From Evansella halocellulosilytica (GTDB lineage: Bacteria; Bacillota; Bacilli; Bacillales; Salisediminibacteriaceae): a stretch of 64,000 nucleotides of DNA. Position 1 is the first letter of the stretch, and every line of letters begins with the position of its first letter. This document shows positions 35,642 to 44,197 of this stretch, piece by piece. The position numbers and the translations under genes were made by a program. A model generated the notes under the pieces. It was given only the letters and a program-made list of their open reading frames with translations, searched no databases and was not told the origin of the DNA. Where the stretch lies: NCBI RefSeq assembly GCF_002335745.1, contig NZ_NIST01000001.1, positions 1,294,188 through 1,358,187 on the forward strand. Reading direction: 5' to 3'.

Positions 35642-36905
35642 ATGGAACCTTTGCTACAAACATATTCTGAAATAAGCCCTTTAAAGAAAGTGTTATTAAA
35701 GCGACCTGGTAAAGAGGTAGAGACATGATATTTTTGCTGATACATTAAGAAATAAAGGGGTGGAAATTGTTTATTTTGACGATTTACTTCATGACGTATT
35801 TGAACAACGTCACGTAAAAGAAACGTTTTTACAAGAATTTCTAATCGAAAGTAAGCCTCCAATCGGAGCTCCGGTTGAAGATTTAATCCAATATTTCCTA
35901 TCCTTATCGACTGAAGACTTCGTTAAGAAAATGATTGAAGGAGTACCTAAAGATGAAATTGCCCCGGAAAAGAAAATAAATAAGTACGAGATGATGACTG
36001 ATAAGGATCCTTTTTACTTAGACCCTATGCCAAGTTTGTATTTTACAAGAGATATTGCCGCAGTTGTTGGTGAGGGGCTAATGATTTGTAACATGTATGA
36101 AAAAGCAAGAACGCGAGAAACTTTACTATTTCAATACGCTGCAAATTACCATCAAGAGCTTTACCGACCAGGTATAAAGCGGTGGTTTGAAAGGTCAACG
36201 AAAGCATCATTTGAGGGAGGAGACATTTTTGTATTCGATGAAGAAACGTTGTTAGTCAGTGTAAGTGAACGTACATCTATAAGTGCAATTCAACATTTTG
36301 CAAAAAGTATATTTTCTACAGAAAACTCCTTCAACAATATCATTGTCATTGAAATACCGAAAAAAAGACAGTTTGTTCATCTAGATACAGTATTTGCGAT
36401 GATTGATTATGATAAGTTCCTCGTACACCCGGAGTTGTTTAATGAAAAAAGAAGTGTAAATCTCCAAGTGTTTAAAAGAAAAATAGAAGGCGGTTATACG
36501 GTAGAAAAGTTCAATAACTTAAAGGAAACATTGCAAAAATTCCTTAAAATAGATGAAATTTTAATGATTTCATGTGGTCAAGGTGATGTGATTGATGCTC
36601 CTAGGGAGCAATGGAATGGCGCAATAAACTTACTCGTCATCTCCCCAGGTGTTGTCATCGCGTATGACCGCAACTACGTCACCAATCAATTAATGAGAGA
36701 AAATGGAATTAAAGTTATTGAGGTACCGAGCTCTGAGCTATCTCGAGGGAGGGGCGGACCACGCTGTATGAGCATGCCAATCATAAGAGAACAACCAACA
36801 AGTGAGAGGGAACCAAAAAATCCCAGGTGCCTGGCACCTGGGATTTTTTGGAATTCACTGGTTTATTTACGTGGGATTAGATTTTTACTTTCTATTTCAA
36901 CATGA
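35642..36905 (+). pseudogene. arcA: Arginine deiminase, disrupted
   Basis: Arginine deiminase converts arginine to citrulline and ammonia. The first 28 codons (YSEISPLKKVLLKRPGKEVE) start at ATG 35642 and end in a TGA at 35726. The following sequence reads HDIFADTLRNKGVEIVYFDD, but in a different frame. About 25 residues normally found between 'EVE' and 'HD.F' are missing, so an internal deletion plus frameshift broke the gene. The remainder is well kept: LDPMPSLYFTRDIAAVVGEG, FEGGDIFVF, HLDTVFAMID and the catalytic cysteine in RGRGGPRCMSMP. The C-terminus then runs past its usual end through a palindromic repeat. There are no arcB/arcD neighbours. Confidence 0.85.
36813..36851. terminator. 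39-base perfect palindrome; bidirectional terminator built from copy 10 of the repeat
   Basis: CCAAAAAATCCCAGGTGCC and its exact complement flank one central T. With A6 on the left and T6 on the right it has the form of a terminator in both directions, between arcA (plus) and mgtE (minus). It lies inside the extended arcA frame. Confidence 0.85.
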
Positions 36906-36910
36906 AAAAG

Positions 36911-38275
36911 TTATATGAGTAAATGAATCATGGACGTAGCAATTGTAAAGTAGATCATTAAGCCGAGAATATCATTCACAGTTGTAATGAACGGACCTGA
37001 TGCTATTGCAGGATCGAGTTTAAGTTTATGAATTATTAGTGGAACGATGGTTCCGATGACTGTCGCGATGCTTAACGATAAGAAAATCGATAGTCCGACA
37101 ATTAATGCAAGCCAGTAGCTTGAGTGTAATAAAGGAATAATCAGCATTAACACAATTGCACACATTAACCCTAGTATGAGGCCGGTACCAAACTCTCTCA
37201 TCAGCATTTTACTTAACCCTTTTTTCTCAAGTGTACCGAGAGCGAGGGAACGAACAGCAACTGCGAGTGATTGTGTGCCAGTGTTTCCTGCAGAATCCAT
37301 AATTAATGGAATAAACCCTGCTAACAATACGTACGCTTCAAGCGTTTCCTCAAACTGACCTATTACATTTGCTGTGATCATCCCGAAAAACATGAGTAAA
37401 ATGATCCACGGTGCTCGCTTCTTTGCAGCAGTAAATGAAGAAAGAGTAATATCAGTAGCACCACGTGATGCTGCAAACTCACCGAAATCTTCAGTTGCTT
37501 CTTCCTCGATAACATCTAAAATGTCGTCGACGGTAATAATCCCGACAAGCTTATTATGACTCGTTACAACAGGGACAGCTAAGAAATCATACTTTTTAAT
37601 AAGCAAAGCGACATCTTCTTGATCATCACTCGTTTTTACAGAAACGACACGAGAACTCATGACTACATCTACTTTTGTATCTGGATCAGCAATAATTAAA
37701 TCCCTTAAAGAGACAACTCCTGCTAATTCATGCTTATCATTTATAACGTATAAATAATAAATTGTTTCCGCATCAGGACCTTCATTTCGCAGAAGGTTAA
37801 TGGCGTCACGCACTTGAGCAGCAGCACGAATATTAATAAATTCTTTTGTCATAATCGCTCCGGCAGTCTCTTCTTCATAGCCGAGAAGCTCTTTTATATC
37901 CTTCGCGTCGTCATCTTCCAAACCTTCAATGATCTCATTTGCTTTTTCTTCATGAATTTCAGCTAAAAAATCAGCGACATCATCGGCAGACATGTGAGAA
38001 ATCATATCTTGAGCATACGATTCATGCAGTTCTTGCAAAATATTTTTTTGATCTTCAAGCTCTAGCTCCTCAAAAATGTCAGAGAACTCTTCAGAAGATA
38101 AATATTGATATACGTGTGTACGCTGTTCTTTCTTTAATGTTAAGAAAAAATCTAATTGATCTTGCGGATGTAACTCTAAAAATAACTGCCGGAATTGCTC
38201 AATGTTTTCAGAAGTAAGTGCATTCATGATAGATTGAGCATATTGTTCGCGGTTTTGATCTGTTAACTTAACCAT
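36911..38275 (-). CDS. mgtE: Magnesium transporter MgtE
   Basis: A 454-residue Mg2+ channel of the cytoplasmic membrane. An N-terminal acidic helical domain (about 1-135, with repeated MSADDVADFLAEI and EGLEDDDAKDIKELLGYEEETAG) is followed by two CBS domains (140-260), which close the pore at high Mg2+. Five membrane helices follow, with the family hallmark IPLIMDSAGNTGTQSLAVAVR (pore entrance), GPFITTVNDILGLMIYF and ANVIGQFEETL. The length is full. Transcription is controlled by an M-box riboswitch upstream, and translation starts at ATG behind GAGGAGG. Confidence 0.96.
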   Translation of the reverse strand: MVKLTDQNREQYAQSIMNALTSENIEQFRQLFLELHPQDQLDFFLTLKKEQRTHVYQYLSSEEFSDIFEELELEDQKNILQELHESYAQDMISHMSADDVADFLAEIHEEKANEIIEGLEDDDAKDIKELLGYEEETAGAIMTKEFINIRAAAQVRDAINLLRNEGPDAETIYYLYVINDKHELAGVVSLRDLIIADPDTKVDVVMSSRVVSVKTSDDQEDVALLIKKYDFLAVPVVTSHNKLVGIITVDDILDVIEEEATEDFGEFAASRGATDITLSSFTAAKKRAPWIILLMFFGMITANVIGQFEETLEAYVLLAGFIPLIMDSAGNTGTQSLAVAVRSLALGTLEKKGLSKMLMREFGTGLILGLMCAIVLMLIIPLLHSSYWLALIVGLSIFLSLSIATVIGTIVPLIIHKLKLDPAIASGPFITTVNDILGLMIYFTIATSMIHLLI

Positions 38276-38422
38276 ATTGATCGGCCTCCTCTTACAAGGC
38301 CAACACTCGGTGTGAAATGGCCTTGTTTATGCTGAATTGTATTTTTTGCTGACTTAACTGATAAAAGTTCCTACTGTATTCGGGAACGGGGTCCATTCCA
38401 CACCACCTCTTTTCCTAAAAAA

Positions 38423-38453
38423 TAAAAAAACACCTTCACGAATGAAGGTGTTT
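38423..38453 (-). terminator. Expression-platform terminator of the M-box
   Basis: Arms AAACACCTTCA and TGAAGGTGTTT; on the minus strand a run of seven T follows. It lies between the aptamer and mgtE and is expected to form when Mg2+ is bound. Confidence 0.88.
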
Positions 38454-38494
38454 AAAAGCATCATTAAACTAACACGATGATCAATCCATCACGT

Positions 38495-38650
38495 CCTCCA
38501 TTCGTAGAGCTTTAGCACTGTACGGCATAGGACGTTGCCAGCTGCATTAGAATACACCTTATGTCGATGAATCCAGTTGACCCATTGGCGTCTTTGGACG
38601 TTTTTGGGCAGCAGCATATCTCCGTACAGGAGCCTCACCTAACGAGGAAT
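38495..38650 (-). ncRNA. M-box (ykoK leader) Mg2+ riboswitch
   Basis: On the minus strand the conserved core is fully recognisable: CGTTAGGTGAGGCTCCTGTA, CGGAGATATGCTGCTGCCCA, AAGACGCCAATGGGTCAAC, ATCGACATAAGGTG, AATGCAGCTGG, then GTCCTATGCCGTACAGTGCT and AAAGCTCTACGAATGGAGG. This is the M-box aptamer that senses free Mg2+ and terminates transcription when Mg2+ is sufficient; it precedes mgtE with a terminator in between. Confidence 0.95.
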
Positions 38651-38669
38651 ATTATTTTCACAATTGTTA

Positions 38670-38698
38670 TCGTAAATGATACCGTTAATATCTGTCAA
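38670..38698 (-). promoter_or_regulatory. Promoter of the M-box/mgtE transcript
   Basis: On the minus strand a perfect -35 TTGACA (38698-38693) is followed after 18 bases by TACGAT as -10, about 25 bases before the aptamer. Confidence 0.65.
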
Positions 38699-38817
38699 CA
38701 CCTTTAATGAAAAAGTGAATTTCGTTATTTCCTATAAAAATAGTTGGAAATGGTTCCCCTTCATCATGAAAAACCTTATAATATAATGTATATTAAACTA
38801 TTTTGGAGGCGTGAGCG

Positions 38818-39147
38818 ATGAAACGTAAATGGTTTTTGGGCGGATGTTTTATTTTGATGCTAACACTTTTCGGTATTACGTTCATGTCTGGTGAAAAGTC
38901 TGAGGCAGAAGCTGCCGCTATCAATTACGCAGAAAAATATTTCATTGAGGAATATGAAATAACAGATGAAGAAGTTGAAATTAATAGCATTCATTATTCT
39001 GAAGAGGAAGATCGCTATGCAGTAGCTATTAGCGAAGGCAATGACATTTATGAATTTGCTTTAAGACTTGATGAAAATTTAGATTTATCGTTTATTTTAG
39101 ATGTAACAGGACAATTTGATGAATTTGGGTTAGCATATTGTCATTAA
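38818..39147 (+). CDS. Hypothetical exported or membrane-anchored small protein
   Basis: A 109-residue protein with a single N-terminal hydrophobic segment (about 5-23, WFLGGCFILMLTLFGITFMS). The remainder is strongly acidic (EEYEITDEEVEINSIHYSEE) and ends DEFGLAYCH. The segment could be a signal peptide or an anchor; the internal Cys is not in a good lipobox. The soluble part looks like a small PepSY/DUF-type alpha-beta domain, but I do not recognise a named family. It has a GGAGGCG ribosome site and its own terminator. Confidence 0.7.
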   Translation: MKRKWFLGGCFILMLTLFGITFMSGEKSEAEAAAINYAEKYFIEEYEITDEEVEINSIHYSEEEDRYAVAISEGNDIYEFALRLDENLDLSFILDVTGQFDEFGLAYCH

Positions 39148-39158
39148 CGATACGAAAC

Positions 39159-39194
39159 AAAGGTTTGGGCGGTGTCTGTCCCAAACCTTTATTA
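39159..39194 (+). terminator. Rho-independent terminator
   Basis: Perfect arms AAAGGTTTGGG and CCCAAACCTTT followed by ATTATTATAT. Confidence 0.75.
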
Positions 39195-39204
39195 TTATAT
39201 TCTT

Positions 39205-39480
39205 TGTAAACCACAGGCTCTGCCTGTGTGAAAATAAATCTTTAAGGGTTGTATTCGTGAGATTTCTTTAAAAGTAACGAATAGTTGGAAGGTATACTGC
39301 TAGCTTTCACCCCAGGGCACAAGTGCGACATCCGCTCTTACTTCACTTTGTTCGTATTCACGGTGTCTTCTTTGCCACGGACCAAATGAATAAGGTCCCT
39401 TAAGGGACTCTGGTGGTAAAGTGCCCTTATAGGGCGAAATTAAAACCGCCCGTTTTACGGGCGGATACTTATTTTAAGAC
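39205..39480. repeat. Composite repeat block (families D, B and C)
   Basis: Three neighbouring parts. 39208-39295, CTTTGTAAACCACAGGCTCT onward, matches 44203-44290 (family D). 39298-39376 matches family B at 30880-30965 in inverse orientation. 39380-39475 matches family C at 31056-31146 almost base for base, with hairpins GCCCTTATAGGGC and CCGCCCGTTTTACGGGCGG. No gene is present. Confidence 0.75.
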
Positions 39481-39619
39481 GTGCCTCATTTGTACTAACT
39501 TTGAAGGCGGACTTTTTGAGTTCGTCTTCTTCTATTTATAGCTCCAAAGAGCGGTTCCCCCATGAATAAAGCTGTGATGAGCCTTTTTTTTCAGGTTTTT
39601 AGGTTGTTTTTTTGAAGAA

Positions 39620-39740
39620 CTCCTCGTTTATTCCTGAAAAAAATGAGTTTATTCCTGAAATTTTTTGTTTTATTTGCGAAAAATCAGCTTTTATCCTGTA
39701 AAAAGACGATCTTATCCGCTAACTAGAATAATTCTAAATA
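39620..39740. repeat. GGATAAA-type array, inverted copy
   Basis: Repeated TTTATTCCTG(A/T)AA and TTTTATCC units ending CTTATCCGCTAACTAGAATAATTCT. The reverse complement shares TTCTAGTTAGCGGATAA with 6841-6857. Confidence 0.65.
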
Positions 39741-39809
39741 ACCCCTGTTTAACCTTACTAAAACTTCTCTCATATAAATCATTCTAAAACGCTAAAATCG
39801 TGCTTAAAC

Positions 39810-40245
39810 AACATCGGTATCTTCGACAGATTTGCGTCTAAGCGTTGCTAGTAGAGAAAGTGGCAGCACTGTGATTCTTCCTCTACAAGATCAATCGAAG
39901 AAGAGAATGCGTCGAAGCATCTCGGAGAGGATTCAGCGAAGAGTGTTACATCACGAATAAGCTACGAGTTACCTTGACGGACATACTACGAAGCAACTCA
40001 GGTAGAGGAAGAGGCAGCATGAACGACGTGAGAAACATCCCTTACCTCGTCTACGATAAGTCGTGAGCGACGAGCGTTCACATCACGAGCTTCCACACGG
40101 ACGTGGTTGACTTCGGCGTTCCCACAGGGACAGGACGCGGGGGTTTTAGCCGAAGTTCTGATCTAACGAGTTGTCTCGACGGACAGGACGTGGCGTATTG
40201 CCCGGTTGACGGATACACTCCAAAGCTAAAGTTAATTCTCTTGCT
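39810..40245. repeat. Large dispersed intergenic repeat, family A copy 3
   Basis: Contains two family-A parts. 39838-40070 includes CGTTGCTAGTAGAGAAAGTG and CTTCCTCTACAAGATCAATC (the latter shared with 44305 and 44447). 40078-40240 is the close match of 9911-10000 and inverted 26940-27150, with hairpin ACTTCGGC/GCCGAAGT at 40110-40156. Small ORFs here are artefacts of the repeat. The remaining gap up to the MarR gene holds only its promoter region. Confidence 0.75.
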
Positions 40246-40396
40246 AAGGGCCTCATTAACGACAAGCCAAGTTTTGGTTAAATCATTATTTAGTTAATCG
40301 AAATATTAGCACACTAAAAAAATATCATGGAAATCCACAAAAAAAGATAGATATATGCTATAATAGATTCCTATTATTTATTAGGGAGCTAATTAA

Positions 40397-40834
40397 ATGA
40401 ATACGCAAGATATTGAACAAATGATTGGATATCATATAGGGGTCGTCTCTCACTTAATTCAAAATAAATACAATAAAAAGCTGTCGGAATTCGATTTAAC
40501 GATTGCTCAAGCAAAGGTTCTATACAGGCTTGTGCAAAATGGAAAGATGACGCAGGCTGAAATTCAAAAACGATTGTACATTAAAGGATCGACAATGAAT
40601 GGTATTATCGACACAATGCTTAAAAGAGACTTGATCGTTAAAGAAGACAGCAAAGAAGATCGAAGAACGAAGCACATTTCATTAACGGAAAAAGGAGAGC
40701 AACTTGAACGAAAGCTTTGGAGTTCTGTTGGAAATCTTGAAACAGAGTTAGTTGCTGGATTTTCAGAAGAAGAACAAAAGCTGCTCGTTTCATGGTTGAA
40801 ACGTTTACGTGAAAATCTCGATAAAAATGAATAG
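40397..40834 (+). CDS. MarR-family transcriptional regulator
   Basis: A 145-residue winged-helix repressor: MTQAEIQKRLYIKGSTMNGI is the helix-turn-helix, and KEDSKEDRRTKHISLTEKGE is the conserved DxRxxxxxLT wing. It is followed after 30 bases by a MATE efflux gene, so it probably represses that operon and is relieved by a drug or metabolite. Confidence 0.9.
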   Translation: MNTQDIEQMIGYHIGVVSHLIQNKYNKKLSEFDLTIAQAKVLYRLVQNGKMTQAEIQKRLYIKGSTMNGIIDTMLKRDLIVKEDSKEDRRTKHISLTEKGEQLERKLWSSVGNLETELVAGFSEEEQKLLVSWLKRLRENLDKNE

Positions 40835-40864
40835 TAGAATAAAGAGTAGAAAGAAGGAACAATC

Positions 40865-42253
40865 ATGCAACAAAAACATCAAAGTGAACGCTTAGGAACA
40901 GAGCCAATTCCCAAATTGCTTAAAAACTTATCCATTCCGGCTATGGTCGGAATGTTTGTTATGGCTCTATATAATGTAGTAGATACGATTTTTATTTCGT
41001 ATGGTGTTGGCATTGACGCTGTGGCAGGTGTAACGATTGCATTCCCGCTCATGATGATTATTATGGCGGTTGCTGCCGCAGTAGGTATTGGCGGTGCATC
41101 TGTCATTTCTCGTCGATTAGGAGAAAGACGAGAAAAGGACGCTAATTTTGTTTTTGGGAATATATTACTATTAATCTTCTTTTTTAGTGGACTTGGTTTA
41201 ATAGGTGCCTTTACCTTTTTGGAGCCACTCCTTATATTATTCGGTGCGACACCTGAAATTATTGGCTATGCAAGTGACTATATGTTTCCAATCATGCTTG
41301 GAACCGTCTTTTTCTCATTTGCTTTTGCAACAAACAGTATTATCCGTTCAGAAGGAAATGCTAGATTTGCGATGATGACGATGATCATCCCATCTGTACT
41401 AAACATTATTTTATCTCCAATCTTTATATTTGGTTTTGACATGGGCGTACAAGGGGCAGCCATTGCAACAGTATTATCACAAGCCTCTGTCTGTGGAGTT
41501 GTCGTGAAGTATTTCTTAGCAGGTCAAAGTTCGATTTCTGTATCACTCGCTTTCATGACTCCGCGATTTGAATTGATGAAAGAAGTTATTGTTGTCGGCC
41601 TCCCAGCATTAGTTCGCCAAATTGCCGGAAGTGTCATGATGATTGCGATCAATGCGATGCTCATCCGTTTTGGAGGTGAGTTTTACGTAGGTGTATTTGG
41701 AATTGTCCAACGTGTAGCGATGTTTACGCTTATGCCGATGATGGGGGTGCTGCAAGGGATGCAGCCGATTGTCGGATACAATTATGGAGCAAACCAAATG
41801 GACCGTCTCCGTGAAACGGTTTGGCTAGGATTAAAAGTATCTACGGCCATTTCAGCTTTCGTCTTTTTAATCGTCATGTTTTTCCCGAACATCTTCATGC
41901 ACGCTTTTACGAACGATCCACAAGTGATCGAAGCTGGTGTTGATGGAATGAGAGTCATGTTTGCAGCTGCCATCCTCATTGGTGCTCAAGTAGTTAGCGG
42001 TGGATTGTATCAAGCACTTGGAATGGCAAAACAAGCACTTGTTCTCTCAATGGCAAGGCAAATCTTATTTTTGATCCCGTTAGTGCTCATCTTACCGCAT
42101 TATTTCGGGGTTATGGGAGTATGGCTTGCTTTTCCAATCGCTGATGTACTTGCATTCATATTATCAGTTGCATTCTTGTACCGAGATCGTAAGCTCTTTT
42201 TATTTGGAACTGAAAAAGAACAAACGAAGGTGGCAGAAGCAGTTTCATCATAA
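40865..42253 (+). CDS. MATE-family multidrug efflux transporter
   Basis: A 462-residue transporter with twelve membrane segments in two similar halves. Half 1 starts at KLLKNLSIPAMVGMFVMALYNVVDTIFISY and includes AVGIGGASVISRRLGERREKDA; half 2 includes GLPALVRQIAGSVMMIAINAML and PMMGVLQGMQPIVGYNYGA. These are the conserved MATE signatures. It probably exports cationic compounds by Na+ or H+ antiport. It is cotranscribed with MarR and ends at the terminator into which the group II intron inserted. Confidence 0.92.
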   Translation: MQQKHQSERLGTEPIPKLLKNLSIPAMVGMFVMALYNVVDTIFISYGVGIDAVAGVTIAFPLMMIIMAVAAAVGIGGASVISRRLGERREKDANFVFGNILLLIFFFSGLGLIGAFTFLEPLLILFGATPEIIGYASDYMFPIMLGTVFFSFAFATNSIIRSEGNARFAMMTMIIPSVLNIILSPIFIFGFDMGVQGAAIATVLSQASVCGVVVKYFLAGQSSISVSLAFMTPRFELMKEVIVVGLPALVRQIAGSVMMIAINAMLIRFGGEFYVGVFGIVQRVAMFTLMPMMGVLQGMQPIVGYNYGANQMDRLRETVWLGLKVSTAISAFVFLIVMFFPNIFMHAFTNDPQVIEAGVDGMRVMFAAAILIGAQVVSGGLYQALGMAKQALVLSMARQILFLIPLVLILPHYFGVMGVWLAFPIADVLAFILSVAFLYRDRKLFLFGTEKEQTKVAEAVSS

Positions 42254-42268
42254 TACGTGTCATGATGC

Positions 42269-42310
42269 AAGAGGTGTCTTAAATTTTACATTTGAGACAC
42301 CTCTTTTTTT
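42269..42310 (+). terminator. Terminator of the MarR-MATE operon; group II intron target
   Basis: Perfect 11-bp arms AAGAGGTGTCT/AGACACCTCTT and a T-run. The intron begins two bases after the T-run. Confidence 0.88.
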
Positions 42311-42311
42311 A

Positions 42312-44197
42312 GTGCGCCCAGCATGGGTGTAATCTATAGGGTGAAAGTCCCGAACCACGAAGGCAGAAGTAGTGGTTAGCCAAACGCAAGGGTGTCCATG
42401 GTGACGTGGAATCTGAAGGAAGCGAGCGGCAGACCTCCGGTCTGAGGAACACGAACTTCATATGAGGCTAGGTATCACTGGATGAGTTTGCTAAACAAAA
42501 CAAAGTCCGTTCTGCCGAAGGTGGTACAGAGTAAATGAAGCAGATAGGTGGAGGGAAAGATTGCACTCTTACCTGGGGAGGCCTGGCTGTAACGCCAAGC
42601 TCACTTGGTAACCTATTTAGTGATAAATAGCTGAACAGTCAGGAGTCAGCAGAGGCCATAGTACTTTGAATGATCTAGAGATTTAAGGGAAGGGCCGAAT
42701 CATTTAAGAAGAATTAGCGCTTGGCGTACGTATTACTCAATGAAGCAGAAACATATAATCCTTCCTAATGGAGGACGTGGTGAATCCCACAGGGGACATA
42801 AGAAGGGCTGAGAGTAATACCACACAAGAAGATGATCTAATTCACGTAGGAGATTGATAAGAATGTTGGAACGAGTTCTATCACGGCAAAATTTAAATCG
42901 CGCACTCGAAAGAGTGGAGCGTAATAAAGGAAGTCACGGTGTAGATGGGATGAACGTACAAAACCTACGACCTTATCTTCATGAACACTGGGCATCCCTG
43001 CGAGCTCAGCTCGAAAGTGGTACCTATCAACCTCAACCTGTTCGCCGAGTCGAAATCCCGAAACCGAGCGGAGGTAAGAGGAAATTAGGAATCCCGACTG
43101 TGATAGACCGTTTCATACAACAGGCTATTGCACAAACACTGAGTGAGGTTTATGACCCAACATTCTCCACCAAAAGTTTTGGGTTCCGACCAGACAAACG
43201 TGCTCACGACGCTGTTCGACAAGCTAGGGGGTATATTAAAGAGGGTTGTCGCTGGGTCGTGGACATTGACCTAGAGAAATTCTTCGATAAGGTAAACCAT
43301 GATAGATTAATGAGAACAATAAGTTATCGAGTGGATGACCCCATACTACTTAGGTTGATACGTAGGTATCTTCAATCTGGTGTGATGGAGAAAGGCCTTG
43401 TCAGTCCTAATACTGAAGGGACTCCGCAAGGAGGACCGCTTAGTCCCCTCCTGTCTAACATTGTTCTAGACGAACTTGACAAGGAACTGGAGGAAAGAGG
43501 TCTTGCCTTCGTACGCTATGCCGACGATTGTAATATCTACGTCCGCTCTAGAAGAGCAGGTGAACGGATAATGGAAAGTATTACAACGTTTATTGAGAAG
43601 AAACTCAAACTGAAGGTGAACAAAGAGAAGAGTGCAGTAGACCGACCATGGAGAAGAACATTCCTAGGCTTCACTTTCACCAACAACATTAAACAACCGA
43701 AAATTAGAGTATCCAAGCAAAGTATTCAACGTTTTAAACTGAGAATACGAAAACTCACCTCGAGGAAATGGTCAATTTCTATGGGGGATAGGATAGAGAA
43801 AATCAACCGCTATCTGATCGGTTGGATGGGCTATTATCAACTAGCCGAAACTACCTCAGTCTTTAAAAGGATTGATGGTTGGCTTCGAAGAAGGTTGAGG
43901 ATGATTCGATGGAAAGAGTGGAAGAAGATTAAAACGAAACAAAAGAATCTTAGGAAGCAAGGAATCAATGAACAACAGGCATGGGAGTGGGCTAATTCTA
44001 GACTAGGATACTGGCGTATAGCTAAAAGTCCTATATTAGATAGAGCCCTTGATAACCGATATTGGAATAATCAAGGGCTTAAAAGTCTACTTTTGAGATA
44101 TCAATCGTTACGTTGGACTTAAATGAAACCGCCGTGTACCGAACGGTACGCACGGTGGTGTGAGAGGTCGGGGGTTAGTCACCCCCTCCTACTCGAT
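42312..44197 (+). mobile_element. Class C group II intron, copy 1
   Basis: An intron of about 1886 bases. It begins GTGCGCCCAGCATGGGTG, the standard 5' end, and closes with a domain V/VI region after the ORF (CCGCCGTGTACCGAACGGTA ... AGGTCGGGGGTTAGTCACCC) ending CTCCTACTCGAT. It encodes a maturase without an endonuclease domain and lies directly after a rho-independent terminator, both marks of bacterial class C introns such as B.h.I1. The 3' boundary is set by comparison with copy 2 to within one base. Confidence 0.92.
42863..44122 (+). CDS. ltrA: Group II intron reverse transcriptase/maturase (copy 1)
   Basis: A 419-residue intron-encoded protein that splices its intron RNA and reverse-transcribes it into new sites. 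Reverse transcriptase blocks are evident: NKGSHGVDGM (RT0/1), RRVEIPKPSGGKRKLGIPTV, SFGFRPDKRAHDAV, GCRWVVDIDLEKFFDKVNHD, GTPQGGPLSPLLSNIVLDEL and the catalytic FVRYADDCNIYV. Domain X follows (SISMGDRIEKINRYLIGWMG), and the protein ends without an HNH endonuclease domain. ATG 42863 follows TAGGAG; a TTG nine bases upstream is less likely. Confidence 0.93.
   Translation: MLERVLSRQNLNRALERVERNKGSHGVDGMNVQNLRPYLHEHWASLRAQLESGTYQPQPVRRVEIPKPSGGKRKLGIPTVIDRFIQQAIAQTLSEVYDPTFSTKSFGFRPDKRAHDAVRQARGYIKEGCRWVVDIDLEKFFDKVNHDRLMRTISYRVDDPILLRLIRRYLQSGVMEKGLVSPNTEGTPQGGPLSPLLSNIVLDELDKELEERGLAFVRYADDCNIYVRSRRAGERIMESITTFIEKKLKLKVNKEKSAVDRPWRRTFLGFTFTNNIKQPKIRVSKQSIQRFKLRIRKLTSRKWSISMGDRIEKINRYLIGWMGYYQLAETTSVFKRIDGWLRRRLRMIRWKEWKKIKTKQKNLRKQGINEQQAWEWANSRLGYWRIAKSPILDRALDNRYWNNQGLKSLLLRYQSLRWT

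Noticed and set aside
40103-40297. 64-codon ORF in the family A repeat
   Set aside because: Lies in a repeat whose other copies are not open in this frame.
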